From contig JAAOOA010000486.1 in NCBI GenBank assembly GCA_012861695.1, positions 1 to 64,000 of the forward strand: a stretch of 64,000 nucleotides of DNA, in the 5' to 3' direction. Below are positions 47,311-58,455 of this stretch, in pieces (position 1 is the stretch's first letter; each line of letters begins with the position of its first letter). The DNA is from Trematomus loennbergii (lineage: Eukaryota; Chordata; Actinopteri; Perciformes; Nototheniidae). A program made the position numbers and the translations under genes. The notes beneath the pieces are model-generated. The model ran no database searches and was not told where the DNA came from. It worked only from the letters and a program-made list of their open reading frames with translations.

Positions 47311-47739
47311 GGATTTTACTACGGTGCTGACCTGCTTGTCAAATTTAAAAGTGCTGGTGAATGTCACTCCAAGGTTCATGACCGAGGGAGGATGTTTTTA
47401 TACTTTATACTATTCTTGCACTGCTTACCGTTGTCATACTTTATATATTTTAGCATATTCATACAACACACTGTTAATACTAGGCTAGGCTACTGTGTAT
47501 ATAGTGTATTCATACCCCTCACTGTTTATTCATCATTCAATTCATTCTATATTTTTTCTGTAGATTGTGTACATTACTTTTCACTTTACTGCTTTATGCA
47601 CTCCTGGTTAGAAGCTAAACTGCATTTCGTTGTCTCAGTACCTGTAATCTGTGCAATAACAATAAAGTTGAATCTAATCTTGAGCAGGAACAAATGTATT
47701 TACTTAGTACATATCTGACATTAACGATTAAACACATTT
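47311..47739. other. AT-rich DNA, no gene
   Basis: A plus frame of 108 codons (47392-47718) is hydrophobic because of T-rich codons and has no recognisable features. It resembles LINE-flanking sequence only. Confidence 0.35.
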
Positions 47740-48010
47740 GTCCATTATTTATCAATCAATCAATGTTTATTTATATAGCCCAATATCACAAATGTTACAT
47801 TTGTCTCAGTGGACTTCACAGTTTGTACAGAATATCAGTATGACAATACGACACCCTCTGTCCTTACGTTTCACATCATACAAGGAAAAACTTCCAGAGA
47901 AAAACCCACAGTTTAAAGGGGAAATGGGAGAAACCTCAGGGAGAGCAACAGAGGAGGGATCCCTCTCCCAGGACGGACAGACGTGCAATAGATGCCGTGT
48001 GCATTTATAA
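47740..48010. mobile_element. dispersed LINE/SINE-type repeat
   Basis: 'atcaatcaatgtttatttat', then 'gagggatccctctcccagga' and 'cggacagacgtgcaatagat' are phrases of a very common teleost retroposon 3' region. Non-coding. Confidence 0.6.
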
Positions 48011-48234
48011 ATGCAAACCGAGTCAAGCCGACTCCGGAGGTGGCAGTATGCACCTTAAAGTTGTTTGAAATCCGCCAAAAAATCGAGAGAAGAACAAGAA
48101 GAAGAAGAAGAAGCCGACTCCGAGCTGTCCGACTTCAGGCGAGTTTTTTGAGACCTCCCCCGGCTGCGATCGGCTATTCTCGTCTACTTTCGAGGCGAGC
48201 CGCAGCTTGTCTCAAACAAGCCTATTTAGTTTAA

Positions 48235-48360
48235 AGCTGCATGGCGCATGGTGTGTTGAGCCGTGCTTTGAAACGACCACAGAGGAAACCCTCCCCTTCT
48301 TTTCAAACTGTGCGCATGTGCAGTGGTGCAGGCGCGCAGTTGGTAAGGGAACTTCAATTC
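48235..48360 (-). promoter_or_regulatory. relic of the receptor promoter block
   Basis: 'tttaaagctgcatgg', 'gccgtgctttg', 'gtgcgcatgtgcagtgg' and 'ttggtaagggaac' occur in the same order as in the gene B promoter (52930-53035), but the palindrome has decayed and no leader exon lies downstream. Confidence 0.4.
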
Positions 48361-49764
48361 TCAGAATCCTCACGTTTTCTCAGAATTCTGAGTCAGAACT
48401 CTCTCATTTGATTGTTTTACTTCTGGTAACATCCTTATTTCTCCTCACGTTGCCCTAATCCTCTCCCGGGAATCCACGCTCTGTGACGTCATGTTTTTAA
48501 AATGTTGGAGATGTGTATTTTGGTATCTTGGTGTCTGCAGATGTTTTGTATCTGAGGGGAGAACGTGTTCTCATCACGAGGTTCTCCGCGCTGAACGGTC
48601 CTTTACGTGTCGTTCTAATCATAATAAATAACACGCCATATCTAAACACCACAGGACTAAACATTATATTCATTTATACTTTTAACACTTTTTGAGGAAG
48701 GCACTCACACGGTAAGTTAAAAAAATATTTTTTTATTACATACTTTTTACATCATTTTACAAAATAAGACACTGACAGCGTTGGGGGGCTCTGTCCGCAC
48801 CTTATTGCTGACGTTTACAGTGTAGGAGAGTAACTGAGCTAACTTGGCTACATAGCTAACGTCAGAACACTGTCCAGTATTTCAAGTAACGGCTAGTTTG
48901 ATCCCGTTTAACATTCAGGGTTCTTACACTTTTCCAAAGTCAAATTCAAGCACTTTAAGCATTTTCAAGGTGCATTTTCAAGCTTTTCAAGCATCTTACA
49001 GCTGTGATATTTATATACACATACTTATACTCAAATGATTATTTCCCTACCTCACATTAAATCAGATGTTCTTTATGCTATAAACAACCAAATGTGTGTT
49101 TCATAATAGCATTCTACATGAGGATGAAAAATGTTAGAAAAGAAAACTAAGTTTAATATTTCAAAATGAGACCCATCTGTACGTAGACTGGGCATCCCAT
49201 ATAACCTGGCTGAGCCAATATAAAACAATCAGCCAATAACCTTTCAATATATTATTGATTACTATTTTTGAGGTACTTTTAGGTTGGCAGTCAGAGGTAA
49301 ATGGAGTACTTCTACTCCACTACATGTATTTAATACATTTAGTTACTTCACAGATGTGGATGAATGATGTGAAATATAATCAAGTGTTAAATCAGACTTT
49401 AGTTCCACCTGGAGTAAATCCACAAGCATTTGTGCTCAACACGTGGTATTGGCCCAATACGCTCGGCCCTCATCTGGAACAAGTAGAAACAGATAAAGTC
49501 GACACAGGTCCTTACAGTAATGCATTGCGTGTCAAGATGTTGTTTCCCTGCTCGGTCCACTTGTTTCCAGACGTGCTGCAGGTCAGAATCCCACATCTGA
49601 TGCTCTTATCACCACATTTTGAGCAGAGGAGGAAGGAGGTGGTTTTGGTTTTTGAGACGCTGCAGCCCGGCGGCTGGAGGGAAAAGAGAAATGTAAATAA
49701 TAATGATTATTAAACTGTCAGAATACACTCAAGAAGCAGCAACACGTGTTTCCTTCTGACTTAC
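48361..49764. other. intergenic DNA with repeat fragments
   Basis: Bases 49290-49425 match the distal part of the minisatellite-bearing MITE ('gagtacttctactccactac', 'ccacctggagtaaatccaca'), and 49430-49590 the repeat at 29320. The 152-codon frame at 49255-49713 runs across both repeats. The rest is unassigned. Confidence 0.45.
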
Positions 49765-49877
49765 ATCTCGTCTTTGACACTTGTGTTTCAGGAAACGTCC
49801 ACCAACTCCAGCAGCCACGACCACTAAGACGCAGATAGACAGAACCACGACCCACGACCTCCAATAGTGCTGACCAA
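49765..49877 (-). CDS. gene B transmembrane exon
   Basis: Minus strand, phase 1 in and phase 0 out, between 'ggttttag' and 'gtaagt'. It encodes VGQHYWRSWVVVLSICVLVV, then VAAGVGGRFLKHKCQRRD: about 20 hydrophobic residues followed by basic ones, i.e. a single type I membrane span and the start of a short cytoplasmic tail. Same exon type as 57542-57648 of gene A. Tail exons were not found downstream. Confidence 0.75.
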
Positions 49878-49977
49878 CTAAAACCAAAGAGACAACGTCT
49901 ACAGTAACTGCCACACAACAGACGTCTTAAATAAACTCAAAATGCTGAAACTCTTCACTTTGTTCTCTCCTTCTTAC

Positions 49978-50063
49978 CTTTGACATCAGTTTTTTTTTTG
50001 GATCTGGAGTTTGGAGATTTCCCTGAAACTGCGTGGTCGTCAAAGTGTCATCAGAGATTGGAT
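49978..50063 (-). CDS. gene B stalk exon
   Basis: Minus strand: DPISDDTLTTTQFQGNLQTP followed by a lysine run from a 10-A homopolymer. Closely related to gene A's EPISDDTLTTKQFPNLTTSD. As written the exon ends in phase 0 while the TM exon needs phase 1; one more A in the run would restore both phase and the 'TDV' end seen in gene A. The threonine-rich character fits a short extracellular stalk. Confidence 0.65.
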
Positions 50064-50126
50064 CTGAAAAACCAACAGTTGTAGTGATCTTTAGCCTTGC
50101 TGTTCTTTATAATGAATCATCATTAA

Positions 50127-51169
50127 CAGGGGCGTCGCCTGGACCTGAAAACATTCGGGGCTTAGCCCACAGTGGCCGCGGCACTAGTGGCATTTTTCAC
50201 TGCAACACTCCCCACACGCACACACACAATACACTCGCGACTGTTACAATGAAGGCTCGATAATCAGCTCACATATAGGCAGGGGTAAAGTGGTATTTTT
50301 TATGGGGGGCTCACCTCCTCTAGGGGGGTCCGGGGGATGCTCCCCCGGGAAGATTATTTTTTAAATATTGAAGTAAAAAGCATCAATCTGGTGCACTTTG
50401 AGAGCAACATGGAGAGATCTATGGATACCTCTCTCAACACCCATATGAAGCAGAACTGTAAACAGATGTACTTTTTCTTTATGGATATTTTACAAATCAC
50501 TCCCCTTTTAAACTCTATTCTTGTTTTACTGCCATATAGTATTTCATAACTGTTTTTCCTTTATTCTCTTATTTTCTTTACATCTATAATGATCATATGA
50601 AGGTGTGCCGCGGAAATAATCTTTTGAATAATTTGTGACCAAACCGTTTGAGACCCACTGAGATAACTTAGACTAAAGTTAAGTATCTAAACACTCAGAG
50701 AGTCCTTTAGCTCACCTGAGTCTCTCAGTCTGAGAGGAGAGGACTCTCCTCCAGCTTCTTGTGGAACAAACAGCTCCTTATGTCCGTTAGCGCAGCTAGC
50801 TAACCAGATGCTAACAACACGGTCCCTGCTGTTCTTATTATACATCCATGGCTGGCACCGGTCCCTCCATCCCCCTCTCTCTCTCCCTCTCTCTCTATCA
50901 CACTAAATGCGCTATTGCCACACAGAGCCGAGCTTGAATGACACAAGCACACGTTTATTTCCATGCAACTCTCTGATTGGTCTGGTGTCATGCCTCTGTT
51001 GCATTCACTGAACACGGGAAATTACAGTCCTGCCGTCCTCTCTTGTGTCATGATGAGGTTCACGTAAAGCACGGTTAATGTATTATATTATTGGAGGGAG
51101 AATTGTCCGGGGCTACAGAAAAAACATTCGGGCTAAAGCCCCGGATGCCCAGGCCAGGCGACGCCACTG
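50127..51169. mobile_element. 1.04-kb hAT MITE with perfect 8-bp TSD
   Basis: The ends are 'caggggcgtcgcctgg' and 'ccaggcgacgccactg'; the target duplication atcattaa is exact at 50119-50126 and 51170-51177. It lies in the intron between gene B's stalk and V-set exons. Inverted sister copy at 60306-61330. Confidence 0.9.
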
Positions 51170-51382
51170 ATCATTAAACATGTGTACAAACCATGCTTGA
51201 TAACACATTTGCTACACGGTGTGTGGAAGGGCTTGAAGAATGTGGACAAGTTTGCATCGTTTAATCGACCAAAATAACGATTATGATGTAATATATATTT
51301 ACTAGGGCTGTCAGTCGATTAAAATAGTTAATCGCACATTTTTTATTTTTCAAGTTTTTAATATTTACATAAAAAAACGTAC

Positions 51383-51750
51383 CAAACTTGCAGCATTATG
51401 GTGGAAGCAATCCCCAGCATTGGGATGACACATCTGTATCTCCCGTCATCAGAGGGCTGCAGGTTTCTGATCCGAGTGAAACGTTCCCTCGTTTCAGGCC
51501 GTCTGGGAACATCTCCGTCCTCCCAACGTACGACAGCATCGTCAGGTCCTCCTGATGCTGGTTTTCAGGGTGCAGGTGAATGTACCAGTAGTCCCTCTTT
51601 GGGTCTCGGGGGTCCGGTGGGACGTTGGGCCGCCACCACCTCACCGTCATCTCCTCCATATTGCGCTCAGGCTGCACAATACACGGAAGGATGACATCAC
51701 TACCCAGAGGAGCCTGATTGGCTCAGAGGAACCAATCAACTGAGGCCGAC
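51383..51750 (-). CDS. gene B V-set domain, single exon (two frame breaks)
   Basis: Minus strand, acceptor 'atatttcacag' at 51751, donor gtacgt. One exon holds the whole V-set domain: SEPIR..., GSDVILPC (first Cys), MTVRWWRPNVPPDPRD (Trp), then HPENQHQEDLTMLSYVGRTE, MFPDGLKRGNVSL and GRYRCVIPMLG (second Cys). It therefore has the canonical disulphide-linked fold of butyrophilin/MOG/B7-type ligands. Two one-base contractions (GGG to GG near 51715, CC to C near 51478) break the frame. The point where A, C and D carry an intron reads ACTGGTAC here, uninterrupted. Confidence 0.8.
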
Positions 51751-51824
51751 CTGTGAAATATAGGGAGACGTTTAATGAGGCAGAGAAACGCTTGGCAAGT
51801 CTGAATGAATATTAAAAACATCAC

Positions 51825-51827
51825 ACA

Positions 51828-51915
<88 letters not shown>

Positions 51916-51933
51916 ACACACACACACACACCA

Positions 51934-52024
<91 letters not shown>
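51825..52024. repeat. (CA)n array in gene B intron 1
   Basis: About 200 bp with a few 'acca' and 'caaca' breaks, 75 bp upstream (minus sense) of the V-set acceptor; same relative place as in units C and D. Confidence 0.95.
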
Positions 52025-52027
<3 letters not shown>

Positions 52028-52828
52028 TATAATAATACTCAGGTCTTGTACTTGTTTAAAAGGTGAACAAAGTTACATCGTAAGCACATGTCTAAGCACC
52101 TGCATTGTAATATCTCGCTCTTATATGGCTTTAAAGCATTTACTTTAAGTTGTTTTGTAGAAAAGCCACGTTAATGTCACGTAAAAATCAGACTCTTGCA
52201 GACCGTCCTTGATGATCAATGCCTGTTGTTGCAACGCACCGTAATTAGCCATAATTAACGCAAACAGGAGGGAAGACGTGATATTATCCTGAGATTTGTT
52301 CTTTATTTAAGTTATTTTTTGGCTTCCTGTATTTGTTTTTCAGCTGCAGAAATGGCTGATAAGAGAAAAACAAGGAGGGTGTCAATCTCTGAGCCAATCA
52401 GCAGTGAGCAAAGGTAATGTACTACCCTATCACAGATAAACACAGCAGACCTATGTATTTTAATCACTTCAACTCCTCCACATGTTTGTTTATGTATAAT
52501 CACAATACTTTATAACATCATACAGTAACATGGCTGTAGACTCTTAAACGTGGTTTCAGCTTGAGTCAAAGTAGAAGTAGTCAGATTTGTACTTGTTTAA
52601 CTCAGCCAAAGTAAGCTTAACATGTTGACACAGTTTGACCTTAATTAGGATGCTAATCTTCAGCTTTGATAACTAATTACAAAGAAATAAATAATGTTAA
52701 TTTATTTTCTGTTGCACAGTGGACCGTCTCTCTGATGTAACTTTGTTCAATCACCTCAGATTTCAGAAACGTCTATCATGCTAAAGAGGAAACCGCTACA
52801 GTAGAATGAATGAATAAACATAATTTAC
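52025..52828 (-). other. gene B intron 1
   Basis: Contains minisatellite-MITE scraps ('ctcaggtcttgtacttg' at 52039, 'agtcaaagtagaagtagtca' at 52563) and the paralogous stretch 'ttcagaaacgtctatcatgc' also found upstream of the other leaders' donors. No exon was seen. Confidence 0.5.
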
Positions 52829-52901
52829 CTTCAGACTCCTCCGTCCAGGGGACCAGAAATAGAGCCAGAGCCAGGAGAGATCCATGCACCAAGTGAACCA
52901 T
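52829..52901 (-). CDS. gene B leader exon (signal peptide)
   Basis: Minus strand, ATG at 52901: MVHLVHGSLLALALFLVPWT, then EESEG and a gtaaat donor in phase 1. The hydrophobic core LLALALFLV makes it a signal peptide, five codons shorter than unit C's. It feeds in phase into the V-set exon at 51750. Confidence 0.8.
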
Positions 52902-53035
52902 GACGGATAAAAAGAGAAATTATCAGGAACTAATTTCTTTTTAAACTGCGTCTGGAGGGTCTGGAGTCGTGCTTTGGGAATTCCCTGTGACCAGGAAACA
53001 CATGGAGAACGCGCATGCGCAGTGGTAAGGGAACG
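52902..53035 (-). promoter_or_regulatory. gene B promoter-like block with NRF1-type palindrome
   Basis: Shares 'tttttaaactgcgtctgga', 'gtgctttg', 'accaggaaac' and gcgcatgcgcagtggtaagg with unit C. The palindrome is at 53011-53020, 110 bp upstream of the ATG. Conservation against a background of repeats suggests function. Confidence 0.5.
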
Positions 53036-53482
53036 TATTTACAATGGTGCTTTAAAACCGAAAGTAAAGATCGTGGGGATTTTTAAAGTGCAAATACTTT
53101 TAAAAAATTATAATTGCAAGACTAAGGATTGAATATATATGCAAGAGTGTGTGTGTTTAATGTAGTTTATGATGTGTAAAGTGTTGGTGTGAGCGCGGAG
53201 ACGACACGGTGTTTGGGTAATGACGAAGTGCGCAGTTAATAAACCTCTCGTGAGGGGGGGGGGGGGGGGGGTTACATATTTAGAAAGTGTTATGGGGATT
53301 TCCGGTGTAAACAATGAACAGGTTTACTGAATTATACAGAGTGGGGGGAAGTATAGACCTACATTTATTCAAGTAGCCTATTGTTCTTGAATAGTAATAA
53401 GTGAGGTGATTTACTTTATTATCTTCATTTTAATCTACTTTATTCTCAAGTAAAAGTCCTGCATTCAAAATGTTCCTAAAGT
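53036..53482. other. upstream flank of gene B
   Basis: Contains an 18-G run at 53254-53271. 'tgtagtttat' and 'gtgcgcagttaataaacctctc' match 63468-63525 upstream of gene A. Bases 53325-53480 begin the segmental duplication shared with 34850-34984. Confidence 0.5.
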
Positions 53483-54290
53483 AAAAGAAGTACTCAGATC
53501 TTGTACTTGAGTAAAAGTAGAAGTACTCAGATCTTGTACTTGAGTAAAAGTAGAAGTACTCAGATCTTGTACTTGAGTAAAAGTAGAAGTACTCAGATCT
53601 TGTACTTGAGTAAAAGTAGAAGTACTCAGATCTTGTATTTTAGTAAAAGTAGAAGTACTCAGATCTTGTACTTGAGTAAAAGTAGAAGTACTCAGGTCTT
53701 GTACTTGAGTAAAAGTAGAAGTACTCAGATCTTGTATTTTAGTAAAAGTAGAAGTACTCAGATCTTGTACTTGAGTAAAAGTAGAAGTACTCAGGTCTTG
53801 AGTAAAAGTAGAAGTACTCAGATCTAGTACTTGAGTAAAAGTAGAAGTACTCAGATCTTGTACTTGAGTAAAAGTAGAAGTACTCAGATCTTGTACTTGA
53901 GTAAAAGTAGAAGTACTCAGATCTTGAGTAAAAGTAGAAGTACTCAGATCTTGAGTAAAAGTAGAAGTATTCAGATCTTGTACTTGAGTAAAAGTAGAAG
54001 TACTCAGATCTTGAGTAAAAGTAGAAGTACTCAGATCTTGAGTAAAAGTAGAAGTACTCAGATCTTGTACTTGAGTAAAAGTAGAAGTACTCAGATCTTG
54101 TACTTTAGTAAAGGTAGAAGTACTCAGATGTTTTACTTGAGTAAAAGTAGAAGTACTCAGATCTTGTACTTGAGTAAAAGTAGAAGTACTCAGATGTTGT
54201 ACTTTAGTAAAAGTAGAAGTACTCAGATCTTGAGTAAAAGTAGAAGTACTCAGATGTTGTACTTTAGTAAAGGTAGAAGTACTCAGCTGT
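53483..54290. repeat. minisatellite, about 27 units of 33 and 27 bp
   Basis: Same unit as at 34985. Several units lack 'tacttg', giving 27-bp versions ('cagatcttgagtaaaagtag') in the second half. Both lengths are multiples of 3, so a long spurious frame results. Confidence 0.95.
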
Positions 54291-55848
54291 TTTTAACGGA
54301 CATTTGAAAGGAAAATGATTCAGAGGAATATCATGAGATCAAAACGTCTGAAACACATTTCCCTCAACTGACAGTGAACAGTTAAATATGACAATTTCTG
54401 CTAAAAAGTGACTAATTGTGAAAGACAAAATATCTATTTATTTACTAAATTCACTCTAAGTTCCTGTTTATTTCTGATGTGACGACTTTAGCATATTAAC
54501 AAAGTGTGGAACGCAGAGTCACAAACTCAATTGTTTCTGCAATGATTTCTTTATTGTTGAAAATACAGGTCAGTACAAATTCTGTATTTAACATTTCCAG
54601 TAACCAGTGGCTGCTAAGGTGAGTCAGTGTGTGAACAGGTAATGTTACATTACATTTAGCTGACGCTTTTACCCAAAGTCACTTACAAAAAGTGCAATCA
54701 ACCACGAGGATAATAAACTTGGAAAAGCAACAATCTTTTTATTTTGAATTTGTCGAGGTGCAGTCTGACCGAATGCGCTCTCTTCTCATTGGAAGCAATT
54801 GAAAGAAGGAGGCTGCGATCAGAAAAAGCCTTATAATGCTGAACAACTCATTGCTTCTTCTTATAACACGGATTGGTTGAATACTCGGTTCTGATTGGTC
54901 AATTTGGACTGATCAATGGACTATGTGCAGATATATCAATCCGCAGAAAGTAGTCTGGTCAATTTAACTTCAGCTGTTACCAAAAGAACGTTTTCCTCCA
55001 ACAGAAAACACTGTGAAATATTTTTTGAATATCATGTATATGTGTGGGGTGCTCATACACTTTGGATTCATAATTAAATGTTTAACATTTTTTTTTAACA
55101 GACTTGGATAGCCGGAAAAACCGCCATCAGTGCTGCCGTGATATTAAAGGTCTCCTATTATGCTATTTTTAGGCATATATTATGGGTCTCAGATATATAA
55201 AAATGTATAAAAATTCCTAAAAAATCCCTCATATCCCTCTGTTTCAGCCCTGTTAGAGAAGTGCAGATTCGGGTCCTTAGCTGCTGGCCCCGCCCCCTGT
55301 GGAGCACGGCAAGGCACACTGTGAGCTCCAAAGAGAAGAGAGAGATTTCTACTGGCAGATACTCAGCTAAGTGCTGCCATGATTAAACGCCATATTATGT
55401 TCCAAACCACATCAAGGATTATTTCTGAAATAATATGGAGCTCAAACTCTTTTTCTCTTTCAGGTTTACCACAAGGTGAGTTCCTTTTTATTTCCTGCTT
55501 CTTTACACATGCTCTCTCCAGTGCAGGTTAGCTCTGAGTGTTAGCGATGCTAATGTAAACAAAGACCAAATTGCGTCCAAAACACGTCTCATTGTGTCTG
55601 ATAGCAACGTTTCTGATAGGGCCGTGGGTGTAAAGCCCGCCCACATTTTAGTAATGTCGTCATGACGCGGCAAATCTGGATCAGCTCCGTTGTTCCCCCG
55701 TTTTTAGAGAATTTGGTACGGAAGAAAAGAGAGGGTTTTATTTTCTGACACTTTGTGAGTCTACTGACACACCGGGGACAGTTTATTTTGCATGATAGGA
55801 GACCTTTAAGTTAAGTTTCTTTCTGACAACCATACAGGGTGTCAAATA
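54291..55848. repeat. segmental duplication, copy of 35498-36912
   Basis: Ends in a complete TTAA-flanked MITE (55144-55809). Bases 55443-55466 ('tctttttctctttcag' with flanks) are missing from the other copy. No exon recognised. Confidence 0.85.
55144..55809. mobile_element. TTAA MITE 'aaaggtctcctattatgc'
   Basis: TTAA at both borders, ends 'aaggtctcctattatgc' and 'gcatgataggagacctt'. A decayed partial copy lies in gene A's V-set-splitting intron with its end at 58586-58589. Confidence 0.8.
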
Positions 55849-57360
55849 TTGAAGACCGTGCAGGTGCATAATGTTGACGACCATGAGGGAGCCCATGAGA
55901 CTGCCATACATGTGCGTGAGACCACAAGAAGGTGCCAAACTGTAGGGTAGAACAACTAGCCAACTAACACTTCGACCTGCAGACTAAATGGTCTGCAGGG
56001 TCTGCTATGGATCGACCCATAGAGTAATTCGTGGAAGACCATAAACCTTGTGAGGCCGGAAGCTGCCAACGTGTCTTTAAATAAATAATTGAAGACCGTA
56101 CAGGTGCATAATGTTGACTACCGTACATGTGCGTGAGACCACCAGTGGGTGCCAAACTGTAGGGTAGAACAACTCGCCAACTAACACTTCGACCTGCAGA
56201 CTCAATGGTCTGCAGGGTCTGCTATGGATCGACCCATTGAGTGATTAGTGGAAAATCATCAACCGCGAGTAATTCGTGGAAGATCTTCAACCTCGAGTGA
56301 TTAGTGGAAGACCATAAACCTTGTGAGGCCGGAAGCTGCCAACGTGTCTTTAAATAAATATTGAAGACCGTACAGGTGCATAATGTTGACTACCGTACAT
56401 GTGCGTGAGACCACCAGTGGGTGCCAAACTGTAGGGTAGAACAACTCGCCAACTAACACTTCGACCTGCAGACTCAATGGTCTGCAGGGTCTGCTATGGA
56501 TCGACCCATTGAGTGATTAGTGGAAAATCATCAACCGCGAGTAATTCGTGGAAGATCTTCAACCTCGAGTGATTAGTGGAAGACCATAAACCTTGTGAGG
56601 CCGGAAGCTGCCAACGTGTCTTTAAATAAATAATTGAAGACCGTACAGGTGCATAATGTTGACTACCGTACATGTGCGTGAGACCACCAGTGGGTGCCAA
56701 ACTGTAGGGTAGAACAACTCGCCAACTAACACTTCGACCTGCAGACTCAATGGTCTGCAGGGTCTGCTATGGATCGACCCATTGAGTGATTCGTGGAAAA
56801 TCATCAACCGCGAGTAATTCGTGGAAGATCTTCAACCTCGAGTGATTAGTGGAAGACCATAAACCTTGTGAGGCCGGAAGCTGCCAACGTGTATTTAAAT
56901 AAATATTGAAGACCGTACAGGTGCATAATGTTGACTACCGTACATGTGCGTGAGACCACCAGTGGGTGCCAAACTGTAGGGTAGAACAACTCGCCAACTA
57001 ACACTTCGACCTGCAGACTAAATGGTCTGCAGGGTCTGCTATGGATCGACCCATAGAGTAATTCGTGGAAGACCATAAACCTTGTGAGGCCGGAAGCTGC
57101 CAACGTGTCTTTAAATAAATAATTGAAGACCGTACAGGTGCATAATGTTGACTACCGTACATGTGCGTGAGACCACCAGTGGGTGCCAAACTGTAGGTAG
57201 AACAACTCGCCAACTAACACTTCGACCTGCAGACTCAATGGTCTGCAGGGTCTGCTATGGATCGACCCATTGAGTGATTCGTGGAAGATCTTCAACCTCG
57301 AGTGATTAGTGGAAGACCATAAACCTTGTGAGGCCGGAAGCTGCCAACGTGTCTTTAAGC
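55849..57360. repeat. satellite of six units, 217-273 bp
   Basis: Unit starts ('ttgaagaccgt') fall at about 55849, 56089, 56361, 56634, 56906 and 57123. Long units carry an extra block with 'tcaaccgcgagtaattcgtg'; short units lack it. Each unit holds 'gacctgcagactcaatggtc' and a dyad 'caatgg'/'ccattg'. Frames of 60-85 codons here are repeat shadows. Confidence 0.9.
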
Positions 57361-57541
57361 AGGGCAGCCAGGAGCTGGACTGCTTTGGGCGACGCTGTAC
57401 TTCAGAGGCTGAGAAGAGAAGTGTATTCATAATATTAATAAAATGATGAACAGCAACACAACAACAACAATAACAACAGCAATAGACAGTGTCAGGATTC
57501 ACACAAGAAGCAACCAAACATTTTGTTTCCTCCTGACTTAC
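57361..57541 (-). other. sequence after gene A TM exon
   Basis: Shared with 37490-37601. It includes an 'aacaacaacaataacaac' tract. If gene A has cytoplasmic exons they are not visible here or in the satellite beyond. Confidence 0.45.
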
Positions 57542-57648
57542 ATTTTGACCCCTATTGTTCAGGTAACATGCTCCAACTACGAGAGCAACCAGGATCAGGA
57601 GGACGCAGGGAACCAGAAACCAGATCCAGATTTCATGGAATTGACTTC
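57542..57648 (-). CDS. gene A transmembrane exon
   Basis: Minus strand, acceptor 'tttcacaacag', donor gtaagt, phase 1 in and phase 0 out. GSQFHEIWIWFLVPCVLLIL, then VALVVGACYLNNRGQN: a single 23-24-residue hydrophobic span ending in polar residues. It follows the stalk exon 100 bp upstream and matches gene B's exon in size, phase and donor. Confidence 0.8.
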
Positions 57649-57748
57649 CTGTTGTGAAAAAAAGACAAACATACAGTAACTGCAACACAACAGACGTCTT
57701 AAATAACTCAAAATGCTGAAACTCTTCACTTTCTTCTCTCCTCCTCAC

Positions 57749-57820
57749 CTCCAACATCAGGGTCTGAAGTTGTGAGATTTGGAAACTGCTTCGTCGTCAA
57801 AGTGTCATCAGAGATTGGTT
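57749..57820 (-). CDS. gene A stalk exon
   Basis: Minus strand, 72 nt, phase 1 in and out: EPISDDTLTTKQFPNLTTSD, then PDVG. Thr/Ser/Asp-rich and with one NLT glycosylation sequon; a short extracellular stalk between V-set domain and membrane. Intact. Confidence 0.75.
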
Positions 57821-58256
57821 CTGAAGAAAACAAAAGATTGCTTATTATTTTCAGCCTTGTTGTTAAATATTATCTAAAAAACCAAGCTCGATGACACATT
57901 TTCTACATTCTCTGGAAAATAAGTTAATAACTTATACGTTTCCCAAAGTGGACCAGGATTTCGTAACAGTCGCTGCATTTGAGAGTCAAATTAAATAAAA
58001 AATAAACAAATTGAATGAAAAAGATAAAATAAAATAAAAATAAAATAATATAATACCCCAACCCTAACCCTCCTCTGAAACAAACAAAAAGGTGCGTATT
58101 TAGAGACTTAGAGTTTTTTCATATTTTAGTATGAGAAAAATAAAGTGTAGGTGCGTCTGAAAAAAACAAAAAAGTGGGGACAGATAACCCACAAGTACCA
58201 AAACTATTATATGACAACATCGTAATAGATTGAATCAATTGAAATGAAATACATAC
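57821..58256 (-). other. gene A intron between V-set and stalk
   Basis: AT-rich with an 'aaataaaataaaa' tract near 58020. No element recognised. Confidence 0.4.
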
Positions 58257-58455
58257 CAAAGAGTTCCAGCTTTATGGTGGTAGCAATCCCCAGCTGTGGG
58301 ATGAAACATCTGTATCTCCCGTCGTCAGAGAGCTGCAGGTTTCTGATCCAGAGGGAAAGGTTTCCGAGTTTCAGGCCGTCTGCGAACATCTCCGTCCTCC
58401 AACGTACGACGGCATCGTCTGGGCCTCGTCGGGGCCAAGGTGCCGGTGAACGTAC
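58257..58455 (-). CDS. gene A V-set domain second-half exon (one frame break)
   Basis: Minus strand. YVHRHLGPDEAQTMPSYVG, then after a one-base loss RTEMFADGLKLGNLSLWIR, NLQLSDDGRYRCFIPQLG and TTIKLELFG. The F-strand cysteine and the D-x-G-x-Y-x-C motif are intact. The break is GTTGGGAGG becoming GTTGGAGG at about 58402; with 200 instead of 199 nt the phases fit both neighbours. Either a recent null allele or a consensus error in an otherwise well-preserved gene. Confidence 0.8.

Larger units (their letters stand above)
45403..48223. mobile_element. TIR element 'taggcttgtttgagacaag' carrying nested LINEs
   Basis: taggcttgtttgagacaagc at 45403 is mirrored by gcttgtctcaaacaagccta ending 48223. 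A TA duplication is possible but cannot be separated from the TIR. The element's own sequence is probably 45403-45810 and 48011-48223; the middle is LINE and MITE sequence. Confidence 0.65.

Noticed and set aside
47392..47718. Hydrophobic 108-codon frame as a possible membrane protein
   Set aside because: Hydrophobicity follows from T-rich DNA; no start context, homolog or splice site.
49255..49713. 152-codon plus-strand frame
   Set aside because: It crosses two dispersed repeats (MITE distal part and the 29320 repeat) and has no domain.
57152..57757. 201-codon minus-strand frame
   Set aside because: Only the 57542-57648 part is a real exon (transmembrane); the rest is read-through into intron and satellite.
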